DNA of 64,000 nucleotides, taken from positions 23,299 through 87,298 of the forward strand of contig BQKZ01000408.1 in NCBI GenBank assembly GCA_036244855.1, read 5' to 3'. This stretch comes from Temnopleurus reevesii. Taxonomy: Eukaryota > Echinodermata > Echinoidea > Temnopleuroida > Temnopleuridae. Within the stretch, counting starts at the first letter, position 1. Each line of letters opens with the position of its first letter. Under the pieces are notes generated by a model. It worked only from the letters and a program-made list of their open reading frames with translations. It ran no database searches and had not been told where the DNA came from. A program made the position numbers and the translations under genes. Of this stretch, positions 13,501 through 28,500 are shown piece after piece.

Positions 13501-16500
13501 TTCAGTGTATCACTCTTCTTCAAGGCATTACATGTACTTCTGTAAAAATTAATTTAACTCAAGCCATCATGATTGATAATTTACCTCCTTAAAGATATCA
13601 TGCCCATTATTAAAATGTATGACATTTAACCAAATTACCCTTGAAATAATTACAAGTTATTCTCCTGAAAAAGAAATTGCTGGAACATGTTTTTATGCAT
13701 TATCCAATTCAGATTCTCAATTAATCAGCATAAAGAACTACATGTAATCACCAGTCATTCTTTTTTTGCTGAACGTTCGCAGCTTATAGATAACTTTGTA
13801 CGATATTAACCTAAACCCCCTTCACATCTACTATTCTAAAGCGGATTCTACTTAACTAGTTTCCAAAACCAGTTTTAAGGCTGGGTGTGTACTATTAGGC
13901 CCAGAAAGTGGATGCCAAGTACATTTTACATAAAGTGGCTTTCAGTGGGGTCAGTACTTTGCGCTGTATTATGACAAGCAAATATCTCCTCCATCTGAAC
14001 TCGTTCCATGGTCACAAAAATCTTCTTCCCAAGGTTGATTTCAAAACTAGTTTAGAATTCCACGTTATGACACTGTCATGATTGTTTTTACCGTTCAAAT
14101 CTATATCTCTGGTTTTTAAATTAGTTTCTGTTAAATTGGTAAATGCTGTAGATGTGAACAGGGTCCAGGGTAGTGTTTCACCAAGTCGTTCTTGAAGTTG
14201 CGCAAGACTGTAAGAAAGACTGGAGCATGTTAACAAGTTTCTCGATCATTCAGTGCAAGAACTGGTACCAGTCATGAGTAAAGTCTTTCTTAGAGTCTTT
14301 CTTGTCTTGGTGAAACACCGCCCTGGAGACCTTAGGGATTATTGGAATTTTCTTTGACATTGACAGTGAATGAAATTAAAGATCTGGAATGAAATTCATT
14401 TGAATGATTTATTCAGAACCCCCCTACATAGAATGTACATGTAAGTTGATATCCTAGCATTGAATCTGAAAACAATGTAGCTCAAATTTCATGCCAATGA
14501 TGCAACATCGTGAAACATAACACATGTATTTTCCGGTGTTTAATTTAAAAAAAAAACCATTTGTTTCATATAAAAAAGGACATTTTCAAACTTGTATTTC
14601 ATGAAAGTGATTCCGTCTGTTGGCATTGGTAAAGTCATAAACCTGTCATAATCAGACGTATTAATCGTGATGAGTTATGGCAGAGTATTGTAATTAAGGT
14701 GAATGTTGATTCTCTTACTGTCTGTGGTCATGTGCACGTTCTAGATTTATGTATCTACTCTAAACATGGACAAGGTTGGCTGAATGTTGGAGGAAGTGCT
14801 ATTATTTTCTCAGTTGGAGTCAAATGTTTTGTTTTAAGATTTTCCCTGTAGTTCTCATCACTTCAATAATATTCATTGAAGGTGAAAAATATTTGAATTC
14901 TCAACAAATTTTTGTTATCCTTTGAAATTGTGTCATATATTTATGAAGTGATTTCATGTCAGTGTAAGTCTGCCCCTATTCGCCTTTTCTTTTACATGAT
15001 GCAGTGTACATTGATGAAATAAAGGCCTGTTTTTGTTTGAATTATTGTTAATGAAGGTGTGTACCCAATTGTTTTCTAGATTGGTTTTTGCTAGATTATG
15101 CACCTTTTTTTTTTTTGCTTCTGCCCATATATTGCAGTCTTCACTAATTGTTTGATCCCAGACTGATTCGTTCTCTTGATTTCGGTCTTCTTGGATAGTC
15201 ATGCTTTTTGTTTTCAATATTCCTCATTTTAAATTCCAAAGGTTACAAATTATGAATCAATCTAATTGTAATGGTTTGGTTATCAAATACCCTGTATGGT
15301 TTTGAGATATTCTTGGAAAGTAAGGTGATGTAGGACTATTTCTAATTTGAATAATAAAAGAAAAGAATTACAATGTTTATTGTAAACATGGCCTTGATCT
15401 AAAATTAATATTTTGTTTTTATACATCTTTGTTTGGCTTTTAATCTAGAACAATGTTTGAACATTGGGATTCTCAGAAGCAGATAGATTAAGGAAGTAAA
15501 CATTAAAACCAACATTGTGTGTAGGTTTAATGTCAACAGTAAAAGGTATAATATATTATTTTGAAATCTAATCCGAATCCTGAACCATAAATACCTAGGA
15601 TATAGGAGTAGGCTACATAACTCTGAAACGTGAGGCTTATATTTAGATAAATTTACTTCCCTTTGATAGTAATGATACAGCAGGATATTTCCCTTTAGAA
15701 CTTCTTACATTCTTTATTAACATATGAAATAATATGGTCGTGCATTCTCAAACAGCCTTTATTACAAAAACAAAGAAAGATAGCCATGTGATTTGATTTT
15801 GATTTGTTTTAAAATTGGCAACTCAGAAACATACATTACATGTAAGTTTACATTTAAACACTTTCTTCTTCCTAATTTTGGTTAGTTGAAACAGATTGTG
15901 GATCATGAAATATATTATTTCTAGTGGTGACAAAATTATTTTGCAATTTCATATAAACAAATTAATGATACACAGTGTATCAAATGAGCTACCATTTCCA
16001 ACAAATATTTTTTTTTTTTTTTGTGTCTAAAACTGCACAAAGTTCAAAAGTCATAAAAGATGTTTTTCATACTGCTTTGATAAACAGATACACGAGACAG
16101 GTGAGAGCTGCATTCCACCTCATGGGAAAATGATACCTACTCCTCCCCGACCCGCCTCCATCTCGTAAAACATCATCACATCTCTCCTGACTGCTTTATC
16201 TCAACACCCTCATCCGTATTGCTCGTCTAATTCGCTGTGACAGGACACATGTCACCCACTTTGCCAAATGGAAAAGTGTGAAGTTTATTGCATTTTTTCT
16301 ACTTTTGTACATTCAGCTAAATGTCAAATGTCGTAGGATTTTGGTCAGATTGTAAATTTCTGCAGTTTGTTTTGCCCTTTTGTGATTTTGGATCACATTT
16401 GTGATGTAGGTCAATGTTTTGTTCATCCAAGAGGGATTTTGATAGGAAAATTTATCATTTGCAATGTAAGAAGCGAGAAAAACATTTCACTTGGGAAACA

Positions 16501-19500
16501 TTTCAATAGCCAAAAGAATTTCAGGGGTAAATGAGCGCTTTGCATAGAATTATTAGTCATTTGAATTTAATTTGAATATGTTTGCACTAGTTTTGAATAG
16601 TTTGCATTGCATGTGTAGACCCCAGTTGTTGTATTGCGCTGCTTTAATAATCGAAGGCCATCTTTTTATTGTATAAATAATTTCTTTCTCCTTTTCTGAT
16701 GTCAGATACATGCATAGATTCTGGCAGGATAATTTGTTTGCCTATACTGAAGATTGATCTGTTTTAGAATGATTGTCAGTACAACGAGCAACCATAGAAA
16801 GTAAAAAAGATGGATTGAACAAATCCAATTTTGGATCCAAATTTGGTCATGGTAAAGGAATGCGACCTTGTAACCTTGAGACAGCTGAAAGATTGATGCT
16901 CTGTTCGTAGGGATGTTTGGACTAGCTCCACGAGTGCCTTTGACAATGGGGAGATCAGCCTCAGCAAGCTCGAACTTGGGATATTTTTCATGAATCAGGC
17001 TATTCGCAATGTGTTTTAAAGCGTTTTCACACTTTCTAAACTTTCCCTGTTTGCAGAAAATAATATTGAGGCACTCACCTGATGATATTTCCAACTTTGC
17101 TGCTTTTTGTGATTGATTATCCTTGTTTAGTTATAAATAATTCTTAATGATCTTTATTAAAACAGAATAGGTTACAGATCAAGTGTATAATTTCATTACC
17201 AGCCCCCTCCCCTCATTTTTTTTTTGTTTTTGGGGAGGTATTCATTTGCAAATTAAAATAATAAGTGTTGTTGATAGAACTTATCAGAATAGCGAGAACT
17301 ACATGTAGTATTCAAAATATCCAATAATCTAGTATAAATGTCACTTCTAATTTGTTCGCGTAAATTTAATGTATCCCTAATTTCATGGGTCTTTGGGGGA
17401 AAAATCTTGGCTAATGGGAACAGACCCTGTTGTGTTTGGGTGGCTAGCTACCATTGACATTGCTGAGGAAACCGAGGCATGCACCTGTTTTCTAAACCCC
17501 ATTTTTTGTAGGGGGACAGTCTCAAGTTCGTCTCAAGTTTGTCTCAGGTTTGTGAGGGGTATTTGTGTAGTTCCCTTGGACCCCACTGCTAGTCTTTGCA
17601 TTCACAGACCCTGTCTTATTGGATTTGTCGTTCACCCTTTTTTAATTTTATAACATTGAAGATGTTTGATTTACAGTTTCTACACATGAACGTGCAGTTG
17701 ATGTTGAATTAATGTACCGACATATTTTCTAAGGTTATATAAGAACTTCAAAGTGATTTTCTCTTCTTTTCTTTAAGCAATAAGAATAAATTTGATGAAT
17801 TGTCAGCTAGTTTTTAGTCATCCATCTGTGCTTTTGCTAACTATTCTAAATAAATGGTGATATCATATTGTTCTTTGGTATTGACTTTGTGTTTGGAAAA
17901 GTTCTTTACACCATACCATGGATTTTTCCATGACCACCCATGACCATGTAGTGCATACACTCACCCCTGCATAAAGTGCATACAGTCTTTGCTCAAACAA
18001 GATCTGATAACACAGACTAAGGCACACTTGACATTGTTGTGAAGGCGGAGAATCTTACTGAAATATTACCTAGTCTCCTTACACAATGCCGTCCACAAGA
18101 AACATCGCCTCAAGCAGAATCAAAGTTGTGACAACAGTGTTGGAATCCCACAAAAGTATTGGAACAACTGTTCAAACAAAGCATGACCCCATGATAAAGA
18201 TTCTTGGGCCATGGGGGATTCCGTCTTTGTTAAAGTCCCAAGTTCATGATTGTCCAGGCCTCCAAACCCTTGTTGTACTGGGGCCGATTGCTCGAAATGG
18301 TCTTAGCTATCCTCTTCTTGCTAAGACGTCTTGACTTCTTGTGCCATCCTTGTAACATAGACATTAGCGTTGATAAGACCATGTTAAGAGGGTGGCGCAA
18401 GAACTTAAGATGCCTTAGCATTAAAAGGATAGCTAAGACTATTTTGTGCAATTGGCCCCAGAAGTCTGGATAGGGAACTGGTTCAAATATAGTAAAGAAT
18501 GACAATTAGATTCATTTTCTTGAATTCTATTTCCTATCTTGGTATTTAAACTTAAAGTATAACATTGCAAAACAAATGAGACATTTGATCAGGGCTCAAT
18601 CACCTGATGCAATTTAAGCCTACAACATTGAAATCTAATGTGTTCATTTGTAATGGTGCCAAACTGCTTTCATTATACAAACAGCTATATATTTGGAGTT
18701 AACTATTTGATTAAAAAGAATGGTACATGTACATGTATGTCACCCCAAAGCTTTTTACATGTACAGGGAAAGTTGTACAAATTTTTGCTTCATAATAATT
18801 TTTTTTTTTTTAGTCCATGGTAAAGGTTGAAGCATTTTTCATTCGTTAAAAACTTTCATTCAATAATGAATTCTTTGTACTGGCTATGATAAAATCGCAA
18901 GAATGATACATATTTTTCATTTTATAAAAGAAATTATAGCTGTTTGCGAATTATCATGAACACCTTTAAAGCAAATCCGATATGGAAAGCATGTGCCAAG
19001 TTGGCAGGCCAACAACCTGAGCGACTTAATATATCAAAGGGAGTTGGGTTTATTTTACAAGTTGAACAATAAATGGAGGAAAAAACAGATGATAAATTTG
19101 ACATTAATTTCATACTATATTTGCATCTCGGCTCTTAACAAATTTGCAAGTGTGCCACTTTTCTCCCTTAGAGTGCAGACCACAAGAAGTCTGCCAAGAA
19201 AACTTGTGGTTTGTAAGAAGGAGGTCTTGTAAAAGTTAGACTTTAATACTTGACACTGATTCTTGATTAATTTCAATTTGTCATGAAGAAATTGGTCAGA
19301 GTCCCACTTTCCTCCATTGGGAATTTGCATTTCAGGTAAAAATTGATTTATATCCTTGTTATTGAATATGAAGAACATAGAGAGGAAATCCTGGATTTGC
19401 CAATTATGCAAAATTTATCATTCAATACTTTATAGCATGTTCAAGCGCTGAAAAAAATTATACTGGATCTATATAGCTTTACTAGAATGATATATAGCTA

Positions 19501-22500
19501 TACATTGACACATGCATTTGAACGTTAACTTATGGTACAGGTTAGATTACAAAACAGCGCACGTATATAATTTCTATTCAGGTTGTTCAAAATTTCATCT
19601 GAACTGTCATTGAGTTATATAATTTTTTATATGTTGTTTCTTTATCGATTTTTGGTTTAAATTGTGTTTCACCCGACCATGGTTTAAATGAAATGACATC
19701 ATTCTGAATATGTCTATATATTTAGACTGGTTTTGCCTTATAAAAACTCAAATCTTGGTTGTTTAATTGCACATTTCTAATTCCTTTATGTTCAACATAT
19801 CAACTAAAAAGACCTTCAGAAGTCACATGACCAACCGAGCTGGATATCAGGTGATCATAATTGAAGAACAAATTGAAGTTAGAAGTCTAAGTGATTAGAA
19901 GGATGAAGTTAGCCATTTATGAGGAAACTTTCAATAAATCTTGTTGGGTTGAAACCTAATATTCCCAGCAGGGGGTGGATAGGGCCAATGAGGCTTATTG
20001 GGTGTCATCTAATTATATTTTCCATCTGTTCTTATCCAATTTAAGAGATTAACATGAAAAATTAGACACAATTATTGAGAGCTACCACACCCATTCTTGA
20101 AATATATGGTGTTGGCAAATGGTCAAGGATTGCCTGTTTGATTTATGTGTAAGTTGTAATAGACGACTTCTAAAGCAATTATCTGGAAAATAGAGTTTTA
20201 GAAATGTTCAAGTGATACAAAATGGAGATGATCATGAAATCACATACATACATGTATAATACACACAAACATACCAATATTATAGTACAGTTTTTATGCA
20301 GAACATAATAGCTACCATGCTAAAACCACTCATATTTCCAAATTATGTATGGTCTTCAAATGTTCAGGACCAATTTAGCTGTCATAAAATTAGACCAAAT
20401 ATTCTCTTCATATCAAATGTCATATTCTCCACAGCGTGACAAAATGTTTCTAAAATTAGGAAAATGATCTCAGAGAGTTGTAGACCGCTGGGTACCAGGT
20501 GTATACCTGTTTAGGGTGGTGTCATGAACGTCTCGTTATGGCTACCTAAACGTTCTTGACAATTGTCAGTGGGGTTGCCTTCCTTGGCATATTCCAGTAT
20601 TGGATAAAGTAGTGCGGTCTATCTAAGTGGCAAAAATAGTGATATTCTGTAAATTGTTTTGATGTTTTGTGTCACCACAAACTGAAAATCCTCCATCTTG
20701 CACCTTTTCATTACTTTGAATTACTTGAATTTTGACTTGTGTGGACAATTCAGTGTGCTTTTGTGGTCTCAGAATATGGAAAGTGTTACGATCATTTCCT
20801 CAAGAAATGTGTTAGGAATTTACCAATAAACTTTTGAATTGCTAATCAATATTTCAAGGGTGTTGGAGATCTGATTTAATATTAAGACCTTTAATGTTTT
20901 GCTCTAGTTCGAGGTATGGCTTGCATCAGATAGAGCTGGCAGTTTGATTGAGGTCAGAGATCAAAAGATGTTCTTTGACCTTGAAAGATGATACCTCTTT
21001 GGGTGGTTCAAATTCAAAGCTACAATTGTTTTTGTCCTTGTTAAAAAAAAATCCACTTTTTGTTTCTTTAGCTGGATGCACATGCATTTCAAAGATATCT
21101 GATGTTGCTATGATGACAAGAATAGAACGTGTTTTTTTGTACTTCTGACGCTTGCAATATATTTTCTTAGTCAATTTATAACATATATTTATGCATATTC
21201 AGCTAAATATGAATTTATTAGAACAATGCAAAGTAGATTTCTCTGATAAAAGTTATTTTCAATAAAAGATAACAAAAACAAATTAATAAAATATCACTTT
21301 GATCAGGTAAAATATGATTCATTCAAATTTTATTGACAACTAATTCACAATAATAATCTTGAAGGTTAAATCAATGCATGAAGTAGGACTAAACCATTGA
21401 TTTTGTGAGCTCACAAAATTAATAACCTCACAGCAATGGGATGGCGGTAAATTGTCTCCAACCCCCAACAGAATAATTGTGAATATTTTATTGGATTATA
21501 TTAAATCCATTTACAAGGTACATAGACAGATGCTGAGATACCAATTGGGCATCTTCATACAATATTTATGCTAATGAGGGTATCTATTCAGGGCGTGTAG
21601 TCATCTTAGCACCCGCTTGGGGGTCAATCTACATATGAGATGGATGAAGATAGATGAGAAATTTTAGTTCTCAGCATGATTAGTTGTCTGTCCAGTGGAG
21701 GATAGTGGTAGAGCATGTAGAGGGGGACAGGATTCAAGCTGAGACAGTTATGAGTCATTGGATGCAATTGGTTTGCTGTTGTATTTGTGCCATCTTGATG
21801 CCATCCCAGATGCATCTATTCTGTTGAATTATTGTGTAGAGTTTGTGTAGAGTNCACACACACACACAAAATATGTTACTCAGTTCCTCTCCATTCTTTT
21901 ATGCAGCCATGTTATTTTAGAATTTGTAGAATTTTGTTGACTCTTTGACCCCCTCTCGGGGAATGAGAGTACAAACATCCAAATATAAACCATTAATACA
22001 AGATGTAGAATATATATAGGCCTACAAGTAAAATTTGTGATAATATGCGGAGTTTGTAACACAGGAAAATTTATGACCAGTGAAGCAAGGCACAAAGTTC
22101 CCAAACTTCTCCCTCTCTCTCTTCACATCATATTTTAATATTTGATTTTTTTTAAAGGAATTATAACTTTTCCACCACAACACACACCAAAAATAGTAAT
22201 GTGAAAATGATGACTGAAACTCCTCAATGATCTTTCTCTGCTTGCCACTGCGTACATGTATTTACATAGCTCTACCATCCATCATACTCGTATTTAGATG
22301 GCAAATGAGTAACTGAGGTTGTTTGTATCCATCCTGTCATGGAGCTCTTTAGAAAGCTTGTTTTTTCCTGGCTTCATGGATGTCATGCTTTCAAGCCGGG
22401 TTTGTTTTAGTGATCTCGATATAAACCGTAAACATGACTGTCAAGTTTGCACTGGAGAAGCAGTGCCCACATTTCTTGTCCCTGCTGTATGAAAAGAGTG

Positions 22501-25500
22501 CATATGTTTTTTTTTTGTTTTTTTTGTTATAAATTGCAAATCATATTTCCCCCTGCAATGGAGTGATATTCATCTGAATTTCAAATTTTGTGAATGGTCT
22601 TTGATTTTCCACCAAATAAGATTTATTCATTTATCTGTAATAGGGAACAAGGTTCCTTCTGGCAGTTCTGCACGGTGTATCATTCTTTTCTCCTAGGGAA
22701 TATTCATACAATGAATTCAGAAAATGATCGCTGTACCTAATCCACATTTGATAGTTCAGGCCTTCTGATTTATTTCCATGATAGGGAGGAAAATATTTCA
22801 GTGTAATAAAGCATTTTTGATAGAAAAAGAACCATATGGAAGTATTTATAACATACCCATGAGAATTACGCCAACCCACCAAATATTATAAATGTCAGTA
22901 TTATGAGGTTGGCCTACTCTCATCTTAAATCATTGTTAAGGGAATAAAAATCAATAATTTGTATTACCAGCATATTTCATATCCATCTGATCGCCATATA
23001 ATTCTTCAAAGTAAATTGGAAGACAATGGATAAGTTGCATTCTTCTTTCATACATCATATTTTTCTTTCAACTTTCTCCTGGTTTATTTCAATTAGATAT
23101 AATTTCTTTCTATTTTTATCAAACTATGCCAATGAAAAATAATGAAAATATTTTGAAGAATTGAAGATCTTATAGTACACTGCCACCAGGGAAAAAGAAT
23201 ATGAATTAATATGCACAATATAATACTCCTCATTCTCTCCTCTGCAAATTAATACTTTCTCTCTAACTTTCGTATTCTCTCTCATTGTCTCTCTCTTTGT
23301 CTGTCTTGCCTGTTATTTCTGACACATAAGGAGGGTCGGAGATTTTAGGGGGGAAACCACATACAACGTACACATGTGCCCACACTCTCCCATAAATGCA
23401 CAAACCTTTCAAAAGCGTTGTTTTCCCTCAAATTCCCTCATTTTTTATATTGTCCAAAATGAATTAGTTTGAGAATTTTTTTTTATTCAGTGGTGTGTGG
23501 GGGGGGGGGGCAGGTAAGATTGGTAACATCCAAGTGGGAGACATGTTCCACAGTGGGAGTTCTCCTGGCATGCTCGTGCATCATTTCTACGTGACAGACT
23601 GTGTGAACCAGTCTCGTTCAAAACAACAATCGCGCCAAGCCCGCAAGGAGGCAAGCGAGCCTTCCAATATTTGTGATACAGAAGTGGAGCGACTTTGCCC
23701 CACATCGGTGTCTATCGGTATGCGAACTTGTGTGTTCTTGAGCATGGGTAGCTGGTTTCTTGTAGTCTTCAATTTCAGACCTCATGACAAATACATGTAT
23801 GTACACCAAAATTACTGTTTGATTGCTGTTTCTCATTTTGTTAAGAGACCAACAACTTTTCGATCACATGAGATAGAAAAATATTTTTATGGATGTTTCA
23901 GAATTTTTTTAGTATGATTAATTTTTTGTTTCAGATTGTACAATGTAGGTTAGGTGACATAGCATGTTTAATTGGGGTTATCAATTATGGGGTAATGATA
24001 CTCATGTTTTCCCCGCCAGAAAACATACACTGTATTTAGATCCTCCAGAAGTCAATAGAAAGGTCTCTCGATCCTAAATGTAGTCTTCCTCTTGAAGATG
24101 ATTACAATGTGCTCATTGAAATGTTGAGAGTGGGTAGGTCCTTTTTCAGGACCACTCACATTTCCAAGAAAGATAACTTGTATTGTGAAGCCCTCTTATT
24201 GATACCAAATATGAAATTATCAAACTATCTAGTTACAAAATTTGTGCTTTATGAATATTACAATACTGGTGACCTCCTATGTTTACAAAGTTTGTCTCCC
24301 TCCCTCTCTCTCTCTCCCCCTCTCTCTCTCTCTCTCTCTCCCGATCTCTCTTTATTTGTCACTCATGACTGATCAGGGACCAAAACCTACGACAATAGAG
24401 AGAAAGAGAGAGAGAGAGAGGGGGTGAGCACACAATTCGAGAGGTGAGTCCATAGATCATATCTCTGAGTCATTCTCATCTCACGGCATGCACGGTGTAG
24501 GATGTGTTTCGGGTTGCTCGCCAGTCGCTCTTGGATATACCACTCGTCATGCAGTGATGGAGGCACCAGCGGACCAGAGAAAATTACAATTCTGTGGCGT
24601 GAGTACGGTAGGGTTTGCCAGATTGTGATTGTGTATCGGTATGTGGGAGTGTTGATAGACTGTAGATTGCTGTCTACATTCTCGTTCATGCACTGTATAT
24701 GTAGTAATTTTAGTTGGCTGTAGATTTCTAGATGTATTTCATAATTATTTTGGTCAATAATATTTTAAGACATTTTTTAATGTAACATACACATACCTCT
24801 CATTACTTGTTAACTCTAAGAGATATGATGTGAATCTGTTCTCACTAAATGTGTTACTTTATATGAACATAATAAACCAAGGGGTCTTTTTTTTGGGGGG
24901 GGGGGGGGGGTGGAGGGATGATACATGAAGTTTTAAACTACATATATGGGGATGTCTGACACAATTGCAAATGCAAAGGAGTATTGTAAAAGCTACTATT
25001 TCTGCATACACGTATTTTGGCATTTTGGACCAGTTTCTCGATTTACCTTATTGCTATTTCATGATTTTGGACCCTTATTGTATGTACATGAAAAAAACAT
25101 ACATCGCACATAATTAATATTTTGGCAAGACAAGCACTGTGAAAGTATGGAAAATTAAGCCACTACGGAAATATTACTCTTTTGCACTTGAACACAAAGA
25201 AGTCGGTTGATGTTTAGCTTTCAAAGAACATTTTCATCACGTCTCATTACGATCCCACGTCAGACAGTGACAAATTAATATGACCTGTTCTCCATATCTG
25301 TTAAAAACTCTGAGAGTTTGTGCGATGAAAGACAAATTTATGAATACCACTTGGAATATGACTTGATGATTGATTCATCGGTCTGGTTTTCTGTAGGCCT
25401 ACCTACAAACAATACCATGTGAAGGGTTGGATGTTATCAAGCTATGTAGCACATGTTCCAGTGTTATCAAAAGACCATCAGTGTCTGTCTACAAGGTTCC

Positions 25501-28500
25501 ACCAGTCATTTCATTGCAAAAGGATGTTAGCAATGGAGACTGTGCATAAAGCTCTTGTCGTTGTAGTAAAGACGCAACTCCTTTTCCATATCATGGAGTA
25601 AATGAGGGTTGCTTGTACTAGTTTACAGGTTAAAATAGTACTAGAGCCGCAAGTTTAGAAGATTGAAAAGTAATATATTTTCAATATGTGACTACGTAAG
25701 TTACATCTGTTTTAATATCAAAAGTGAAACCTTATTGCTTATTTCAAAATTATACCTCAAATGATTCACATAATCAACGACACTATTGAATAGGCAATTG
25801 AAGTCACTGATGTAAAATAGTTTCCATGCTTCTGTGCCTACCAATTTGATGTTTTCACGCTGCATATGTTTCTGATAACTCCTTGCCGATGACATCATCA
25901 CTACTATCAGATAGGGACATACCGGAGAATCGTAACTCATTAAAAGATGGGCACTTTGGGGAGGTGGGATGGTAGTAGTATCTGACCCTTTTGAATAATC
26001 AATGTTCCTTGTAGTATGAGTCATACTTAAAGACGATCCTCCTCCTTCTCGTCCCTTCTTAAGCTCGTTATTGATTTCTTAATCTTCCTTCATCCCTTTC
26101 TTCTTGGCCGACTTTATGTTGTAGATGGGCAGTTATAATCAAGCAATTGTGTTAAGTGTATTTGCAGTCCAGTTATGCGCAATTGTCATCAGGGATGTCT
26201 ACTCATGGGTGTACTTGTAGTGTTGGAAAAGGGTTCTGTCTTATCACATCACCTATCACATCACCAAGATGCAATATTTTAGCTCCTTGAGAATCTGTGT
26301 TCCTTGAAAACAGAGGATATTTTTTTTTAGTTTTTCAGGTTTTGTTTTTTCGTTAGTGCAAATATGCAGTATGTTTTATTGCATTTACAGGCTTAAAATT
26401 TAGCAAGAGTATATTGTAAAAAACAGTATTTTACTTTAATAGCATACATACATTTTGAAAAAGTTCCTGAATTTCAACCATATTAAAATATTTGCTAATC
26501 TATATATGAATGCACTCTGGAACAATCTCCCCCTTTCCCTACGTACTATCCCATCCTATAGGCCTACTGCTTTCAAAGAGAATTTAAAGATGTATCTCTT
26601 TGATTTGTAAACTCTTACTATACACTTTTTAAGTTTATTATATGAACTGATATATGCGCCATGAGCGTCTTTAGTGACGGAGTGTTGCGCTTTACAAGTT
26701 TACACTATTATTATTATTATTATTATTAATGCTTTGAAATATAAATGTACACATGTCTATGGGCTTCATGATATATGACACATACTGAATTTGTGGTTAT
26801 GAAAGTAGCAAAATTAAAACCCCCATGGAAATTTGAACATATATATACATTGTATATAGTATAGTAATACATTTGTTTTGTAGCTGTCAAATGGTGCAGG
26901 TTTATCTGTTACTGGAAAAGATTCCAAATTGTCTGCGATGTCATAATGACTGCTCAGGCATACTGCTCATAAAGTATGCATATAATATTTTATGCTATGA
27001 AGCAATTTCTTAGAATCAAAATGTAGAAAGTAAAAAAGACTGGAACCAATTTTGCACCACTGACTAATGCTATACTCAGTAGGTATGACCCCTAGTACTG
27101 TGAGTAAAAGTTCTGGAATTCCAACTGAGGGGGTGGTATTTACTCTCGCGAACTGGGACTCCTTGTGTGTACACTGACATAGGACTTGACCTTTGTATGT
27201 ATACATTCAGGATTCATTTTCATAATAGCAGAGATGTTTGATGTTATGCTTCAGAAGCTGTGAATGTCCTCATTTTTTAGAATGGGTATAATAGATATCC
27301 GTGCATCATAATGCAGTTTTGTTTGCACGCAGAGACAATGGATGAATATAGCCTAATTTGTTGAATGGTCATAAGTGTTGTTAAAGTGGAACAGGAATTG
27401 ATTTTATTTGTTTGTCAAATATGCTCCCACTCTTTTAATTTTGTTGTTTGGTAAGAGATTCCCGAACAAAGGAAATGTATTAGAGCCTAAAAAGAAAACA
27501 ATTTTCTCTCTTTTGTCAACATTAGATTGTGTATTATTTTTTCTTCTTAAAAAAGAATGTTGCCCATCAATATTATTTGTTATTTAATTCATTTTTCCAT
27601 TGTTTCATCCCAATTTTCCAACAACAGCAAAGTATGATGTTTTGGATGATACTATTGAAGCATTCAGTGATAAACAAATACATTTTTCATAGGATATCGG
27701 TCTGGGTGATACAATTATTAAAATGGTCAAGTAATTAGCTTGACCTGAGCATGAACAGCTTTGAAAAGAATATTTTGAAATGTCATCTGAGCCAAAGAGC
27801 ACTAACTCTTTATGTAATAGTGCAATTTAAAGTCCTTATGGCTCTAAACGGATCATTTAGCAGGTCAGTTGCTCACCCTCGTCCAAAATGAAATCAACTT
27901 TATTGCTTGCTAGGCTTCAAAAACGATTAAAGCATTGAGATGCCTGTCTTAATATCTGTTTACACGTCAAGTGTGTTTTAATTCGTATTGACAAGGTTCA
28001 ATGGTGTTGTGGCAGCAGCAGCATGGCTAGAATTTTATTACCTGCTAGAGAACAAGTTCATAAGCGGTAAATAACAGCCACGAAGGTTGAAGGACTCTGT
28101 GCACTAATTGATTGCGAAAGCATTTAGGAGGGGTTGGGACGTGCACTTCTAATTAAGGTGAAAGGTCATGTATGGCTATTCCAGCTTTGTTGTTGATCAA
28201 GTGGTAAGCCTTGAGCATTGAAAGATAGATTTATTAAAATAATTTATTTCACATTGATGGTTGAAGTGGTCGATTATCATGCCTCCGTGTATCTGCAGCA
28301 GCATTTGAACATTGAAACTTGCTTCATTTTGTGGAATAGAAGTTGAAATGGAAGCCTTTTTTGTCTTAATATATATGTTCAATAGCATTTCTTGTTATTT
28401 TCTTCTTTGTTATGTTGGCTATCGTTTTTGTAGCAGTCTATAGTTCTCAAGTTATGAATAGAAATATGTCATTGATGGTGTCTTCTGGTTCTGCAAATAA

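Larger units (their letters stand above)
4568..14161 (+). other. CAS intron 1, first part: no gene seen
   Basis: AT-rich intron starting at GTAAGT. Apart from the foldback elements at 6369, 11418 and 12214, the dispersed repeat at 11230 and a (TAA)n tract at about 7498-7519, I see nothing that reads as coding or RNA. The ORFs here are short, lack domains and mostly begin with non-ATG codons. Confidence 0.6.
14332..26499 (+). other. CAS intron 1, second part: no confirmed gene
   Basis: Mostly plain AT-rich intron. It holds the long palindrome at 18278, a three-copy 11-bp tandem repeat at 17519-17551, a short (CA)n with one ambiguous base at 21854, CT/GA tracts near 24300-24424, G runs at 23499-23510 and 24895-24910, and the alternative first-exon candidate. 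GC-richer blocks near 23510-23760 and 24480-24660 stand out. Minus-strand ORFs at 16702-17094 and 25701-26024 are unrecognised. Confidence 0.5.

Noticed and set aside
18230..18505. Similar ORFs on both strands suggesting a conserved small gene
   Set aside because: Explained by the 184-bp palindrome, which makes both strands read alike.
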